A DNA stretch of 64,000 nt from Halovenus halobia. GTDB lineage: Archaea > Halobacteriota > Halobacteria > Halobacteriales > Haloarculaceae. The translations under genes were made by a program, and so were the position numbers. Where the stretch lies: contig NZ_JBLKOA010000002.1 in assembly GCF_051414135.1 (NCBI RefSeq), forward strand, positions 372,001-436,000. The letters are read 5' to 3'. The notes beneath the pieces are model-generated. The model made no database searches, was not told the DNA's origin, and saw only the letters and a program-made list of their open reading frames with translations. Positions within the stretch are counted from its first letter, which is position 1, and the number at the start of each line of letters is the position of its first letter. This document shows, in pieces, positions 30,256 through 38,519 of this stretch.

Positions 30256-32400
30256 TTACCGTTCGGCGACCATCGCTTCCGCGAGGCGGTCGATTTCGGC
30301 CTGAATCGGTGCCAGTTCCTCGATACTGAGTTTGTTGTACGCCCGCTTGCTCCGGTCGGTGTAGTTCGGGACGACCTCGTGAGCACGCTTCGAGAGGGCT
30401 GCGAGGCGGTCGGCGTCAGGAATGTCGTCGATAAGGGGGAGTTCGAGTTCTGAAACCACCGCTTTCGAGAGACTGGATTTCCCGTCACCGGCAATCTCAC
30501 GCAACGAGCGCTGGTAGACCGCGGAGTTCAACAGTGCACAGAGTGCGTGTGCGTCCCGCTCGTTGTCGAGGCTAATGAACATACAGTGGTCGCCGGGGAC
30601 GACGAGTTTCTCGCCGAGCACGGGGTCCGAAACCGTGGAGACGACGGCAAAGTGTGGCTTGAATCCGAGGCGGCACCAGACCACCTTGTACGGTGCCCAC
30701 GTGTACTCGCCGACGCCGAAGATATTGTAGAATCGGCCGCTGTCGAGCCACGACGAGGCGCGGTCAGCCAGTTGCTCGCGGTGGTTGTCGAGATACTCGT
30801 AGGTGGCGGGAGTGTGCTCGCGCAGGTGGGCCTCGTTGTCCTCGTCAGCTTTCTCCACGGGGACCAGCCTGAGGTCGTGACCGAACAGGCCGTACTTGAC
30901 GATATGACGAGATTTGAGGTATGGAAACACGCGGTCAGGCTCCAGGTGGTCGAGTTGGTCGCGGTCGAGTCCAAATACCGCCTCGGCGTCGTCTTTGACG
31001 CCGTGGCGAATTTCGTGAGCGCACTGGCCGACTGCACCGTGGTCGCCGTCGGTGCGAACCCACGCTGCGGCCTGGTCTTCCGGGTCCAGTGGGGCGACGC
31101 TGGTGGTCGTCCGGGCGAGCGTATCCGTCATCGCCGAGAGGCTATCGAACGCTGGGTTGCCATCCTCAGTCCAGATGGTCGTCTCGACGGGAAACGATGA
31201 GTCGCTGTCCGCGCGAAGTGTATAGACTGCGGCGTCAGCACCGACCTGTCCCCCAAACGGAGCCAGCCCTGCGAAGTCGTGGATCTGCTCGACGGCGAGC
31301 GAGCGGTCACCAGCGCTGAGTCGTCGGAGGACAGCGCCCGCCGGCCCGGTGAGGAGGTCTCGCTTCAGGACGACACTCGCCGCGCCGTTGGTGTCGAGAT
31401 AGCGGTCGAGACAGACCCAGACAAATGGCACGGACAGGTCGTCGTTGCTGTGTCCGAGCCGCGAAGACGCGCCGTCGTGTGGCAACAGTCCCAGTCGCTC
31501 GACATCACGCTCACGCAGGGAGTGTTTGAGTTCCTCGTCCAGTCGGTCCCACGTAAGCCACGGCGGATTCCCAACGAGATTGTCCACTGTTGGCTGGAAT
31601 GGTTGGCCGCGGTAGCTGAGCGGCCTGTCGCGGGAGAGGCCAAGCGCGTCGGTACAGAACACCGGGAGTTCAATCTGGTCGACGGCCTGCAGGCAGTCAC
31701 CGAGGGCGAGCAGATAACTCAGCTTGCTGGTCAGGACTGCGACGGGATTGGTGTCGATTCCAAGGACAGACTCGGTGGCGTGCTCGACGACAGCTGCGGG
31801 CGAGCGGTCAGCCAGCGCTCTCCGTTTCCGTTCGAGACAGACCCACAGAAAGACCCCGGAGCCACAGCCCGGGTCGAGGTACGAGGCTTCTGACTCGTCA
31901 GCAGACAACGACTCGACGGCGAGTTCGGCGAGGCCACGCGGTGTGTAGTACTCACCCAGCGCCAGCCGCATCTCTCGGGTGATAATTCGTTCGTACAGCG
32001 TCCTGAGCGCGCCAACGTCGAGGCTCTGGAGTGTTTCGGCAGACAAGTTGGGAAGGGCAATTCCAGCGTCGTCGGCAATCTGTTGGCGACACGCTGGGGG
32101 CGCGACGGGCTTGCGACCGCTGTTCGTTTGCGGGTCACGGTTCGTAACAGTCACGTCGTACGCTTGCTCGACGCTATCGATGAGTCCGGCAACGACGTAC
32201 TCGACGTACAGCGAGTCGAGGAAATGTTCGCTGCCGTCACCGGACAGGTCGCCGTGGCTCTCAGTGAGATACCGTCGCCAGCGGTCGCGGGCGGCGCGGA
32301 GTTGGTCGTCAGTATCCAGTTGTTCGCGGGCCTGCTCGACGAAGCGCTCGTAGCGGTCGCTCGTCCGGTCGAGTGCGCTAACGTCGAGCGCCGGTGTCAC
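30256..32400 (-). CDS. N6-adenine DNA methyltransferase, gamma type (orphan)
   Basis: A 714-aa class I DNA methylase. GEYYTPRGLA (149-158) is the family lead-in, SAM motif I is DPGCGSGVF (176-184) and the catalytic motif IV is NPPW (278-281), all in the gamma order of type IIG/Eco57I-like enzymes. The C-terminal third (YLKSRHIVKYGLFGHDLR, DNHREQLADRASSW, PGDHCMFISLDN) is the usual target-recognition region. I see no PD-(D/E)XK nuclease in the N-terminal 130 residues, and no restriction, BREX or DISARM gene beside it. It may be a solitary methylase or a type IIG enzyme with an unrecognised nuclease. It lies 46 bp upstream of the ArsA/Get3-like gene on the same strand. Confidence 0.85.
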   Translation of the reverse strand: MTPALDVSALDRTSDRYERFVEQAREQLDTDDQLRAARDRWRRYLTESHGDLSGDGSEHFLDSLYVEYVVAGLIDSVEQAYDVTVTNRDPQTNSGRKPVAPPACRQQIADDAGIALPNLSAETLQSLDVGALRTLYERIITREMRLALGEYYTPRGLAELAVESLSADESEASYLDPGCGSGVFLWVCLERKRRALADRSPAAVVEHATESVLGIDTNPVAVLTSKLSYLLALGDCLQAVDQIELPVFCTDALGLSRDRPLSYRGQPFQPTVDNLVGNPPWLTWDRLDEELKHSLRERDVERLGLLPHDGASSRLGHSNDDLSVPFVWVCLDRYLDTNGAASVVLKRDLLTGPAGAVLRRLSAGDRSLAVEQIHDFAGLAPFGGQVGADAAVYTLRADSDSSFPVETTIWTEDGNPAFDSLSAMTDTLARTTTSVAPLDPEDQAAAWVRTDGDHGAVGQCAHEIRHGVKDDAEAVFGLDRDQLDHLEPDRVFPYLKSRHIVKYGLFGHDLRLVPVEKADEDNEAHLREHTPATYEYLDNHREQLADRASSWLDSGRFYNIFGVGEYTWAPYKVVWCRLGFKPHFAVVSTVSDPVLGEKLVVPGDHCMFISLDNERDAHALCALLNSAVYQRSLREIAGDGKSSLSKAVVSELELPLIDDIPDADRLAALSKRAHEVVPNYTDRSKRAYNKLSIEELAPIQAEIDRLAEAMVAER

Positions 32401-32571
32401 GTGTGCTACACTACGGGGCCGGAATGATGTAGCTATCGCTACCGACCGCAGGCGTTATGAATCAACTAAAGGGTGGCCGAGGTATCGCTCCCAGAGTCCA
32501 GCACTGGCGCTGCCTTCGAGGGAGACCAAGAGTGAGACAGGCACAACTGCTTTTGCTGTCCCGGCCAAGCT

Positions 32572-33246
32572 ATGGTCGTGTCACGGTTCGATGCCGTCGT
32601 CTTCGACCTCGACAACACACTCTGTCGGAACACCCACGACACGACGGCACTATACGAAGCTGCCTTCGAGCAGGTCGGCGTCGAGCCCTTCGGCCAGCCT
32701 GACGAACTCTGGGCAGTGCTCGAGGGGCCGCCGGACCCTGACGACCGACTCGGCTATCTCGGTGCTGGGTTCGCCCGCGTTGCAGCGCAGTACGGCCGCT
32801 CGGAGGTCGACCCGCTCGCACTCGCCGCCGCGCTCAGCGATGTCATCGACCACACCAACGTCGAACTGTTGCCAGGCGCGGCGCAGGCGCTCGAACGGGC
32901 ACAGGCAAACGGCGCGGTTGGGATTCTCACGAACGGCCCCCAAAGCCGTCAGGAGTCGAAGATTTTGGCGCTCGCCCTCGATGAAACAGTCGAAACAATC
33001 GTCTACGCCGGTGATCTTGACCGGCGGAAACCCCACGTCGACCCGTTCGAGCAAATGCTCGACGCACTCGGTGTGCGCCCAGACCAGACGCTGTACGTTG
33101 GCGATTCGCTGGCCTACGACGTTGCCGGCGCACAAAATGCTGGCCTCCCGGTCGCGTGGCTTTGCGGCGACGAGGACGCCGGCAGGTACCGTCCAGAGTA
33201 CACCATCAACTCGCTCGATGAACTTGGTGCTATTCTCGACGAATGA
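32572..33246 (+). CDS. HAD-superfamily phosphatase (phosphoglycolate-phosphatase-like)
   Basis: A 224-aa HAD hydrolase with motif I VVFDLDNTL (nucleophile and acid Asp both present), motif II ILTNGPQ, motif III Lys in GDLDRRKPHVDPFEQML and motif IV YVGDSLAYDVAGAQNAG. This is the phosphatase version (DxD), unlike the dehalogenase-like gene at 16618. The cap domain is alpha-helical. It overlaps the next gene by 4 bp, so the pair is translationally coupled. The substrate is unknown. Confidence 0.88.
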   Translation: MVVSRFDAVVFDLDNTLCRNTHDTTALYEAAFEQVGVEPFGQPDELWAVLEGPPDPDDRLGYLGAGFARVAAQYGRSEVDPLALAAALSDVIDHTNVELLPGAAQALERAQANGAVGILTNGPQSRQESKILALALDETVETIVYAGDLDRRKPHVDPFEQMLDALGVRPDQTLYVGDSLAYDVAGAQNAGLPVAWLCGDEDAGRYRPEYTINSLDELGAILDE

Positions 33247-34226
33247 ACGACCAGAACCTCGACAGCATTCTCGGCGACGTGCGCCCGGCGGCAACAGTGA
33301 CGGGCACGACAGCGCTCGACCGCGGCAATCGCAAAGAGACGACCGTCGTTCGCTTCGCGGACGCTGACCCCGTTGTTGTCCAGCGCGCGGCCGACAGCAA
33401 GACGATTCAGACAGAAGCACGGCTGCTTGGCGAGATTGCCGACCGCACCACGATCCCCGTTGCTCGGCCGCTGTCGAGCAACAACGGCTGGCTGGTCACG
33501 CCGTACATACCGGGCGAGGACCTGCACGTCGGGTTCGTCGACCACTCCACAGCGCAGCAGGACTCGCTGGCCAAGCAGTTCGGTAACGGCTTAGCTCAAC
33601 TGCACGAGGCTTTCGTCTTCGACCAGTCTGGTTCACTGTCAGTCATCGATGGGGAGTTGAGCGTCGTTCCCGACACAAGCCAGGTTGGCGGCGGACTCGA
33701 ACTCGTGGCGGGCAGTTCAACCCAGGGTCCCCAGGGGTGGTTTACCCGGCTCGGCGAGGCCGCTGTTACCCGACTGCCCGAGGAGTTCGACGGCCTCAAA
33801 CCGCAGCTCCGGTCTCTCGTTGCGCATCCACCGACAGACCGACCGACGCCGCGGCTCTTTCCGTGGGACTTCCGGCCGGGCAACGCGCTCGTCAACGAGG
33901 CCGAACTGGCCGCAGTGCTCGACTGGGAGGGACCGCTCGCAGCCGACCCCGCGCTGTCCTACGCCAAAGCCGAGTACCTGATCGCAGACTGGTACGTGCC
34001 GCGTGAGCGTGCTGAGAGACTCCGAACTGCATTCCGGCGGGGCTACGAGACGGTTCGGGACGTTCCAGCGCCCGCGGCTGCACACAGAGTGACCGCCATT
34101 GCCAGCACCGCTGTCGACTCTCGCGGGCAGGTGACAAATCCGAAGTATCCGCCCGTCGACCGCGAGGCTGCTGTCGAATTCCACCGCGAGGCGTTGCGCC
34201 GGGCGCTGGCGGAGACAGACAGATAA
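33243..34226 (+). CDS. aminoglycoside-phosphotransferase-like kinase
   Basis: A 327-aa protein of the APH/choline-kinase fold. The catalytic loop is PWDFRPGNALV (Asp with Asn five residues on, where many relatives have HxDxxxxN) and the metal Asp lies in AAVLDWEG. The N-lobe contains ETTVVRFADADPVVVQRA. Such kinases phosphorylate small hydroxyl substrates (amino-sugars, choline, homoserine, fructosamine). Coupling to the HAD phosphatase by a 4-bp overlap suggests that they act on the same metabolite or in opposition. Antibiotic resistance is not implied. Confidence 0.83.
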   Translation: MNDQNLDSILGDVRPAATVTGTTALDRGNRKETTVVRFADADPVVVQRAADSKTIQTEARLLGEIADRTTIPVARPLSSNNGWLVTPYIPGEDLHVGFVDHSTAQQDSLAKQFGNGLAQLHEAFVFDQSGSLSVIDGELSVVPDTSQVGGGLELVAGSSTQGPQGWFTRLGEAAVTRLPEEFDGLKPQLRSLVAHPPTDRPTPRLFPWDFRPGNALVNEAELAAVLDWEGPLAADPALSYAKAEYLIADWYVPRERAERLRTAFRRGYETVRDVPAPAAAHRVTAIASTAVDSRGQVTNPKYPPVDREAAVEFHREALRRALAETDR

Positions 34227-34509
34227 GACAGTATTTTTGGCTGCGGTGCATGGACCGGTGGTTGTCGCTGGGCGTGTTCGACGCAGTTCACGCTGACGAC
34301 ACAGAAAAGGTCACTGGCGGTGAAGTACCTGCTACGGCCGCGGGATTACGGAGTTGCGCCGCTGACGCTGCTCACAATCCTGTTCACCCCACAGAAACAG
34401 CAACCCAGCGAACTGCTCGCTGGAACGATTGTTGGGACAGACCGCTCGGACGCGAGCCGGCGGCTACGGGCCAGCAGCCAGCCGAACGACCGAGCCCGGA
34501 CGCTGGCGA
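34227..34509. other. 283-bp gap without a confident gene
   Basis: Convergent space between the APH-like kinase and the MDR reductase. Two plus-strand frames are open: one from an ATG at 34250 (94 aa, ending at 34534) and one from a GTG at 34320. Neither has a motif or the acidic composition of neighbouring proteins. I treat the region as unassigned. Confidence 0.35.
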
Positions 34510-35529
34510 TTACCCCTCGTACTCGGAGACCTGAACGAGTTGCTTGCCGATGTTGTCGCCCTCGAACAGACCGAGGAAGGCGTCGGGCGCGTTTTCGAGC
34601 CCCTCAGTGACCGTCTCTCGGTACTGGATTGTGTCGTTTGCAACCCACTGCCCGAGCTGTTTGGCAGACTGGTCGAACCGTTCGCTGAAGTCGCTGACGA
34701 GGAAGCCCTCGACAGTCGCGCGGGTCTGAATGAGGTTCATCAGTTTCCGCGGACCGGTCGGGAGTTCGGTCGCGTTGTACAGCGAAATCTGCCCACAGAT
34801 TGCGACGCTGGCGTCGACGTTGAGGTGGTTGAACACAGCGTCGGTAATCGGGCCGCCAACGTTGTCGAAGTAGGAGTCGACGCCGTGTGGTGCTGCGTCT
34901 CGGAGTGCTGCGCCGTAATCATCGACTTCCTTGTAGTTGATTCCGACGTCGAAGCCAAGATCATCTTCGAGGAACTGGACCTTCTGGTCGGAGCCTGCGA
35001 ATCCGACGACGCGAGCGCCGTTGAGCTTGGCAATCTGGCCTGCGACGGAGCCGACAGCGCCGGCCGCGCCGGTGACGACGAAGGTATCGCCAGCCTGTGG
35101 CTGGGCAACGTCGTTGACGCCGAAGTAAGCGGTGTTGCCGGGCATGCCGAGCACGCCCAGGTAGGCCGACAGTGGGCCGCGGTTCGGGTCAATCTGGGTG
35201 AGTTCGGCCGCGGGTGCGGTGGCGTACTCGGCCCAGTCGAGTTCGCCGGTAACGACATCGCCGGCCTCGAAGCCAGCGCCGTTGCTCTCGACGACTTCAC
35301 CGACGACAGCGCAGTGCAGCGGTTCGCCGACATCCCACGGTTCGGCGTAGGACTCGGTGTCGCGCATCCGGTCGCGCATGTAGGGGTCGACGGACATGTA
35401 GATAGTGCGGACGAGTGCCTCGCCGGGACCCGGTTCTGGAATCTCTTCTTCGGCATACTCGAAGGCGTCTTCGGTCGGTGTGCCTCGCGGACGGTCTGCC
35501 AGCTTGTAGACGTGGTGTGTCTCAGCCAT
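34510..35529 (-). CDS. NADP-dependent zinc-free MDR oxidoreductase
   Basis: A 339-aa member of the zinc-independent medium-chain reductases (leukotriene B4 12-hydroxydehydrogenase/prostaglandin reductase group; double-bond or curcumin reductases). Diagnostic parts are VRTIYMSVDPYMRDRM near the N-terminus, GMPGNTAYFGV, the nucleotide loop TGAAGAVGSVAGQIAKLNG, YFDNVGG and ICGQISLYN. These enzymes reduce enone C=C bonds with NADPH. The start at 35529 (MAETHHV) is preferred over MEG three codons earlier. It is downstream of and codirectional with the MFS gene (42 bp gap). Confidence 0.92.
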   Translation of the reverse strand: MAETHHVYKLADRPRGTPTEDAFEYAEEEIPEPGPGEALVRTIYMSVDPYMRDRMRDTESYAEPWDVGEPLHCAVVGEVVESNGAGFEAGDVVTGELDWAEYATAPAAELTQIDPNRGPLSAYLGVLGMPGNTAYFGVNDVAQPQAGDTFVVTGAAGAVGSVAGQIAKLNGARVVGFAGSDQKVQFLEDDLGFDVGINYKEVDDYGAALRDAAPHGVDSYFDNVGGPITDAVFNHLNVDASVAICGQISLYNATELPTGPRKLMNLIQTRATVEGFLVSDFSERFDQSAKQLGQWVANDTIQYRETVTEGLENAPDAFLGLFEGDNIGKQLVQVSEYEG

Positions 35530-35571
35530 ACCCTCCATTCACTCGGGGCCGGGAATATAGTTTGGAATTGC

Positions 35572-36855
35572 TCAGGCAACCTGTCCGTCATCGACAACGT
35601 GCAGCCAGAGCGCACAACACAACGCGAGTCCCCCCGCCACAGCGGCCAAGCCAAACGCCACACGGTAGCCCGTCGTGGTGTAGACGCGGGCACCGCCGGC
35701 GAGTTCACCGGTCCAGTACGAATCGAGAATGAGTCCCATTGCAGAGGGGAACACCGCTGCGCCGAGGAACGACGCACCGTTGATTGTCCCGAGGGCGATA
35801 CCGCTGGCCCGGTCGGGGTTGCGCTCCTTGATGAGCGGGTAGGTGAGGACGAACGCGCCCAACAACCCGCCAGTCAGGAAGAAGGCGATGGCAATAACCG
35901 GCAGCGGCGGGTCGCCGAGAACGGCGATAAGTGCGAGGACAGCCGTGTAGACGACGCCGCCGCCGACGACAATCTCGGTCCGGAGGCCGGTGCGGTCCGA
36001 CAGCCAGCCGAAAAACGGCGGACCGATTACCGCGCCGACGCCGCCGACGAGCGTGAACAGGGAGGCGACAGTGACACTCGTTCCGTAGACCTGCCGGACG
36101 TAGGGGATCCCCCACAGACCAAACAGCGTGAGGTTCACCCCGCCGGTACAGAAGAGGATAACAAAGACCACCCACGTCAGCCGGTCACGAACCACGGCTT
36201 TCAGAAAGTCCCAGCTCTCGCTCGCGGAGGGGCGAGGTGGTTCGGGCACGCCCTCGATTGCCTCCAGCCCTGCCCGTTCGGGCGAATCTCGGACGAAGAC
36301 GTACACCGAAATTGCCAGTCCGAAGCCGGCAATAGCGAGCAAGAGCACAGAGGTCCGCCACCCGGCCGCACCGACAAGCAGCGCGAACGGCGTCGTCGCA
36401 ACAATTCCGCCAGCGCCCGCGACAGCGAAGCTCACGCCGTTCATCGTTCCGAACTCGTCGGCGGTGTACCAACTCGCACAGAAGCGCAAAATTGCGACGA
36501 AGATGACGCTGCCGCTGAGTCCGATCAGAAACCGGCCCGCGAAGGCCACCGGGTAGCTCCCAGCCAGCGCGAACACCACCGCCCCGATGTTCGTTCCAAT
36601 TCCACCGACAGCGGCCGTTCGTCGCGGCCCAACCGAGTCGACGAGCACGCCGGTCGGAATCTGCATCAGCGCGTAAACGAAAAAGAAACTGGCGTGCAGC
36701 GTCCCCAGTTGTGCGCCGGCAATCTCGAAGGCAGTCATCAACTCCTCGGCGACGACAGCCGTCGACAGCCGGTAGGTGTTTACGAGCAGGTAGGAGGCTG
36801 CCAGCAGCCCCCAGAGTATCCAGCGACGCCCCCGCGCCGACGACCAGTAGCCCAT
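35572..36855 (-). CDS. MFS transporter
   Basis: A 427-aa major facilitator with ~12 hydrophobic segments. The loop 2-3 signature is IPTGVLVDSVGPRRT, and a second related loop appears as GWLSDRTGLRTE in the C-terminal half. It resembles anion/cation symporter and nitrate/oxalate-type MFS proteins, but the substrate cannot be called. I chose MGYWSSARGRRW (36855), since a TATA-like AACCTTTTCACG lies ~30 bp before it; an in-frame ATG at 36894 is the alternative. Confidence 0.88.
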   Translation of the reverse strand: MGYWSSARGRRWILWGLLAASYLLVNTYRLSTAVVAEELMTAFEIAGAQLGTLHASFFFVYALMQIPTGVLVDSVGPRRTAAVGGIGTNIGAVVFALAGSYPVAFAGRFLIGLSGSVIFVAILRFCASWYTADEFGTMNGVSFAVAGAGGIVATTPFALLVGAAGWRTSVLLLAIAGFGLAISVYVFVRDSPERAGLEAIEGVPEPPRPSASESWDFLKAVVRDRLTWVVFVILFCTGGVNLTLFGLWGIPYVRQVYGTSVTVASLFTLVGGVGAVIGPPFFGWLSDRTGLRTEIVVGGGVVYTAVLALIAVLGDPPLPVIAIAFFLTGGLLGAFVLTYPLIKERNPDRASGIALGTINGASFLGAAVFPSAMGLILDSYWTGELAGGARVYTTTGYRVAFGLAAVAGGLALCCALWLHVVDDGQVA

Positions 36856-37007
36856 TGTCTGTACTCTCCCGGGTGCGCGTGAAAAGGTTTCCATCTGAGC
36901 GCGCAGTTATTATCGGTGGACGGTTTTCAGCCAGTTTAAACTACCAATGGAAGTCCTGTCAACACAGGACACAACAGTGTTTAGTGTCTCGGGAACTCCG
37001 TAGAGGT

Positions 37008-37163
37008 ATGGAGTGGAAGCGATCACAGGCCCCATCGCAGGTCAACGACTGCGATTGTGGCGGCGACGCGGTCGAAGAACTTGCGGACGGATTGGTGCGA
37101 AGTTACCGCTGTGCGGAGTGTCATAGCGGTCTCGGCGACGTGACGATGGGCCACGAGCCGTAA
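37008..37163 (+). CDS. small four-cysteine zinc-binding protein (51 aa)
   Basis: The product MEWKRSQAPSQVNDCDCGGD...SYRCAECHSGLGDVTMGHEP has CDC and CAEC pairs spaced like a zinc ribbon. The ATG at 37008 gives a natural start; the upstream extension of this frame is not gene-like. It diverges from the MFS gene. The function is unknown. Confidence 0.65.
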   Translation: MEWKRSQAPSQVNDCDCGGDAVEELADGLVRSYRCAECHSGLGDVTMGHEP

Positions 37164-37212
37164 CGAAAACCGGGTTTTTCGGAGCGCGCTGTTCGTCATC
37201 GACGGGCAGTGG

Positions 37213-37746
37213 GTGCCCAAGGTTGCGGCGGAATCAGCACGACCACACCCGGCCACCGGCAGCGGCGAGGTGCCGACGATTCCCGACGGCGAGGCGGGCA
37301 GTGATGGCCCGGAAGTCGTGATGAACGACGGGACTGCCGCGGTTGTTCGCGACGAGACTGGCACCCGAGTTGTCAGCGCCAGCAAACTCGACACCGAGTC
37401 GAGTACACAGACACGCACTCGAAACGTCGAGCAAACCACGAAAGAGCCGGAGACGAACCCGGATTACTACTACGGCGTACTCGGTGTCGGTGGTCTCTGG
37501 ACGCTGGTCTTGTTCGGGCTTACGACTGGTTTCCATATTCTACCAACGGCCGTAACCGGCCTCTTACTGCTCATCTCGCCAGTTGCCTTTCCGTTCCTGA
37601 TCTACCGCGATACCGAACACGTTGCGGCAAACAGCGAGTGGTCGCCACACATCGCCTGGACCATCGGCTCAGTGTTCTGGTTCATCAATACGTTCGTCTT
37701 TTTTGCGTATGTCCTCAAGCGCAGGCAAGTGATGCGCGGAGAGTGA
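37213..37746 (+). CDS. hypothetical membrane protein (up to 177 aa)
   Basis: The N-terminal ~85 residues are soluble and acidic (PEVVMNDGTAAVVRDETGTRVVSASKLDTES in part). After them come three hydrophobic segments: YYGVLGVGGLWTLVLFGLTTG, VTGLLLLISPVAFPFLIY and WTIGSVFWFINTFVFFAYV, ending KRRQVMRGE. The start is uncertain: GTG at 37213 is the first plausible codon and ATG at 37321 is an alternative. An imperfect hairpin rich in A/T (CGAAAACC...GGTTTTTCG, 37164-37181) separates it from the preceding small gene. I do not recognise the family. Confidence 0.65.
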   Translation: MPKVAAESARPHPATGSGEVPTIPDGEAGSDGPEVVMNDGTAAVVRDETGTRVVSASKLDTESSTQTRTRNVEQTTKEPETNPDYYYGVLGVGGLWTLVLFGLTTGFHILPTAVTGLLLLISPVAFPFLIYRDTEHVAANSEWSPHIAWTIGSVFWFINTFVFFAYVLKRRQVMRGE

Positions 37747-37795
37747 CTGCCCGCGGAGCCACAGCGTTTACAGCCCATCGAAATAGTGTGAAGGT

Positions 37796-38488
37796 ATGCC
37801 AACGACGAGTCTGGCCGACGTGCTCGAACGCAACGCTCGGCACGCGGACTCGCTGCCTGCCAGTTTCTTCGAGGCTGTCGAGCAGCGACAGGAGCCAGCG
37901 GCAGTCTCGGTCTGTTGTGCGGATTCGCGGGTCTCTCAGGAGGCAATGTGGGACGTACAGGAACCGGGCTGGCTGTTCACGCCAAGCACGATTGGCAATC
38001 AGGTCTGGGATTCCCACGACGGCGAGCGAGTTGTCGACGGAAGTGTGCTCTACCCAATCGAGTACACCGGAACAAAGGTGATGCTGATTGTCGGTCATAC
38101 TGGGTGTGGTGCGATCAGCGCCGCGCTGGACGCGCTGCAGGAGAGTGACGCGGAGACGCCGGCGGGTGTCGGAAAATGGGTCGACCTGCTGGCGCCCGTC
38201 ATCGAGAGTGGGCTGGCAGATGCCCGCGTCGACCCAGACCGCGAGGTGTCGCTGGTGAACCAACTTGTCGAGTACAACGTGGACGCACAGATCGACTTTC
38301 TGCAGAGCCAGACCGATATTCCAGCCGACGTTTCGCTGTTCGGATTCGTGTACGATTTTCAGGGCATCTACGGTGATGTCCCTGGTCGAGCGTATCTCGT
38401 CAATGTCGACGGTGAAACTGCAACAGACGCGCTCGAACGACAGGTTCCGGACCGCTTTCGGTCACACGTCGAGCGACTGCTGGGTTAG
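37796..38488 (+). CDS. beta-class carbonic anhydrase
   Basis: A 230-aa zinc enzyme for CO2 hydration. The ligands are in VCCADSRV (Cys41 with the Asp43/Arg45 dyad) and GHTGCGA (His101, Cys104), all at family spacing. The segment around EPGWLFTPSTIGNQVWDS replaces the common 'RNAGN' loop, so it belongs to a divergent branch of the family. It follows the membrane protein by 49 bp on the same strand and converges on the LLM gene. Confidence 0.92.
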   Translation: MPTTSLADVLERNARHADSLPASFFEAVEQRQEPAAVSVCCADSRVSQEAMWDVQEPGWLFTPSTIGNQVWDSHDGERVVDGSVLYPIEYTGTKVMLIVGHTGCGAISAALDALQESDAETPAGVGKWVDLLAPVIESGLADARVDPDREVSLVNQLVEYNVDAQIDFLQSQTDIPADVSLFGFVYDFQGIYGDVPGRAYLVNVDGETATDALERQVPDRFRSHVERLLG

Positions 38489-38519
38489 TCGTCGGCCGGG
38501 TAGCCGGGCGTGATGAGCA

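Noticed and set aside
33243..34226. Antibiotic-resistance gene
   Set aside because: The APH fold is widespread among metabolic kinases. Context and divergence give no reason to call resistance.
34250..34534. Possible 94-aa plus-strand gene in the gap after the APH-like kinase
   Set aside because: It has no motif, runs into the convergent gene, and its composition is not like neighbouring acidic proteins.
34429..36882. Very long plus-strand open frame (over 800 codons) across the MDR reductase and MFS genes
   Set aside because: It lies antisense to two clearly recognisable genes, and its composition is that of a G+C-rich codon shadow. No domain is visible.
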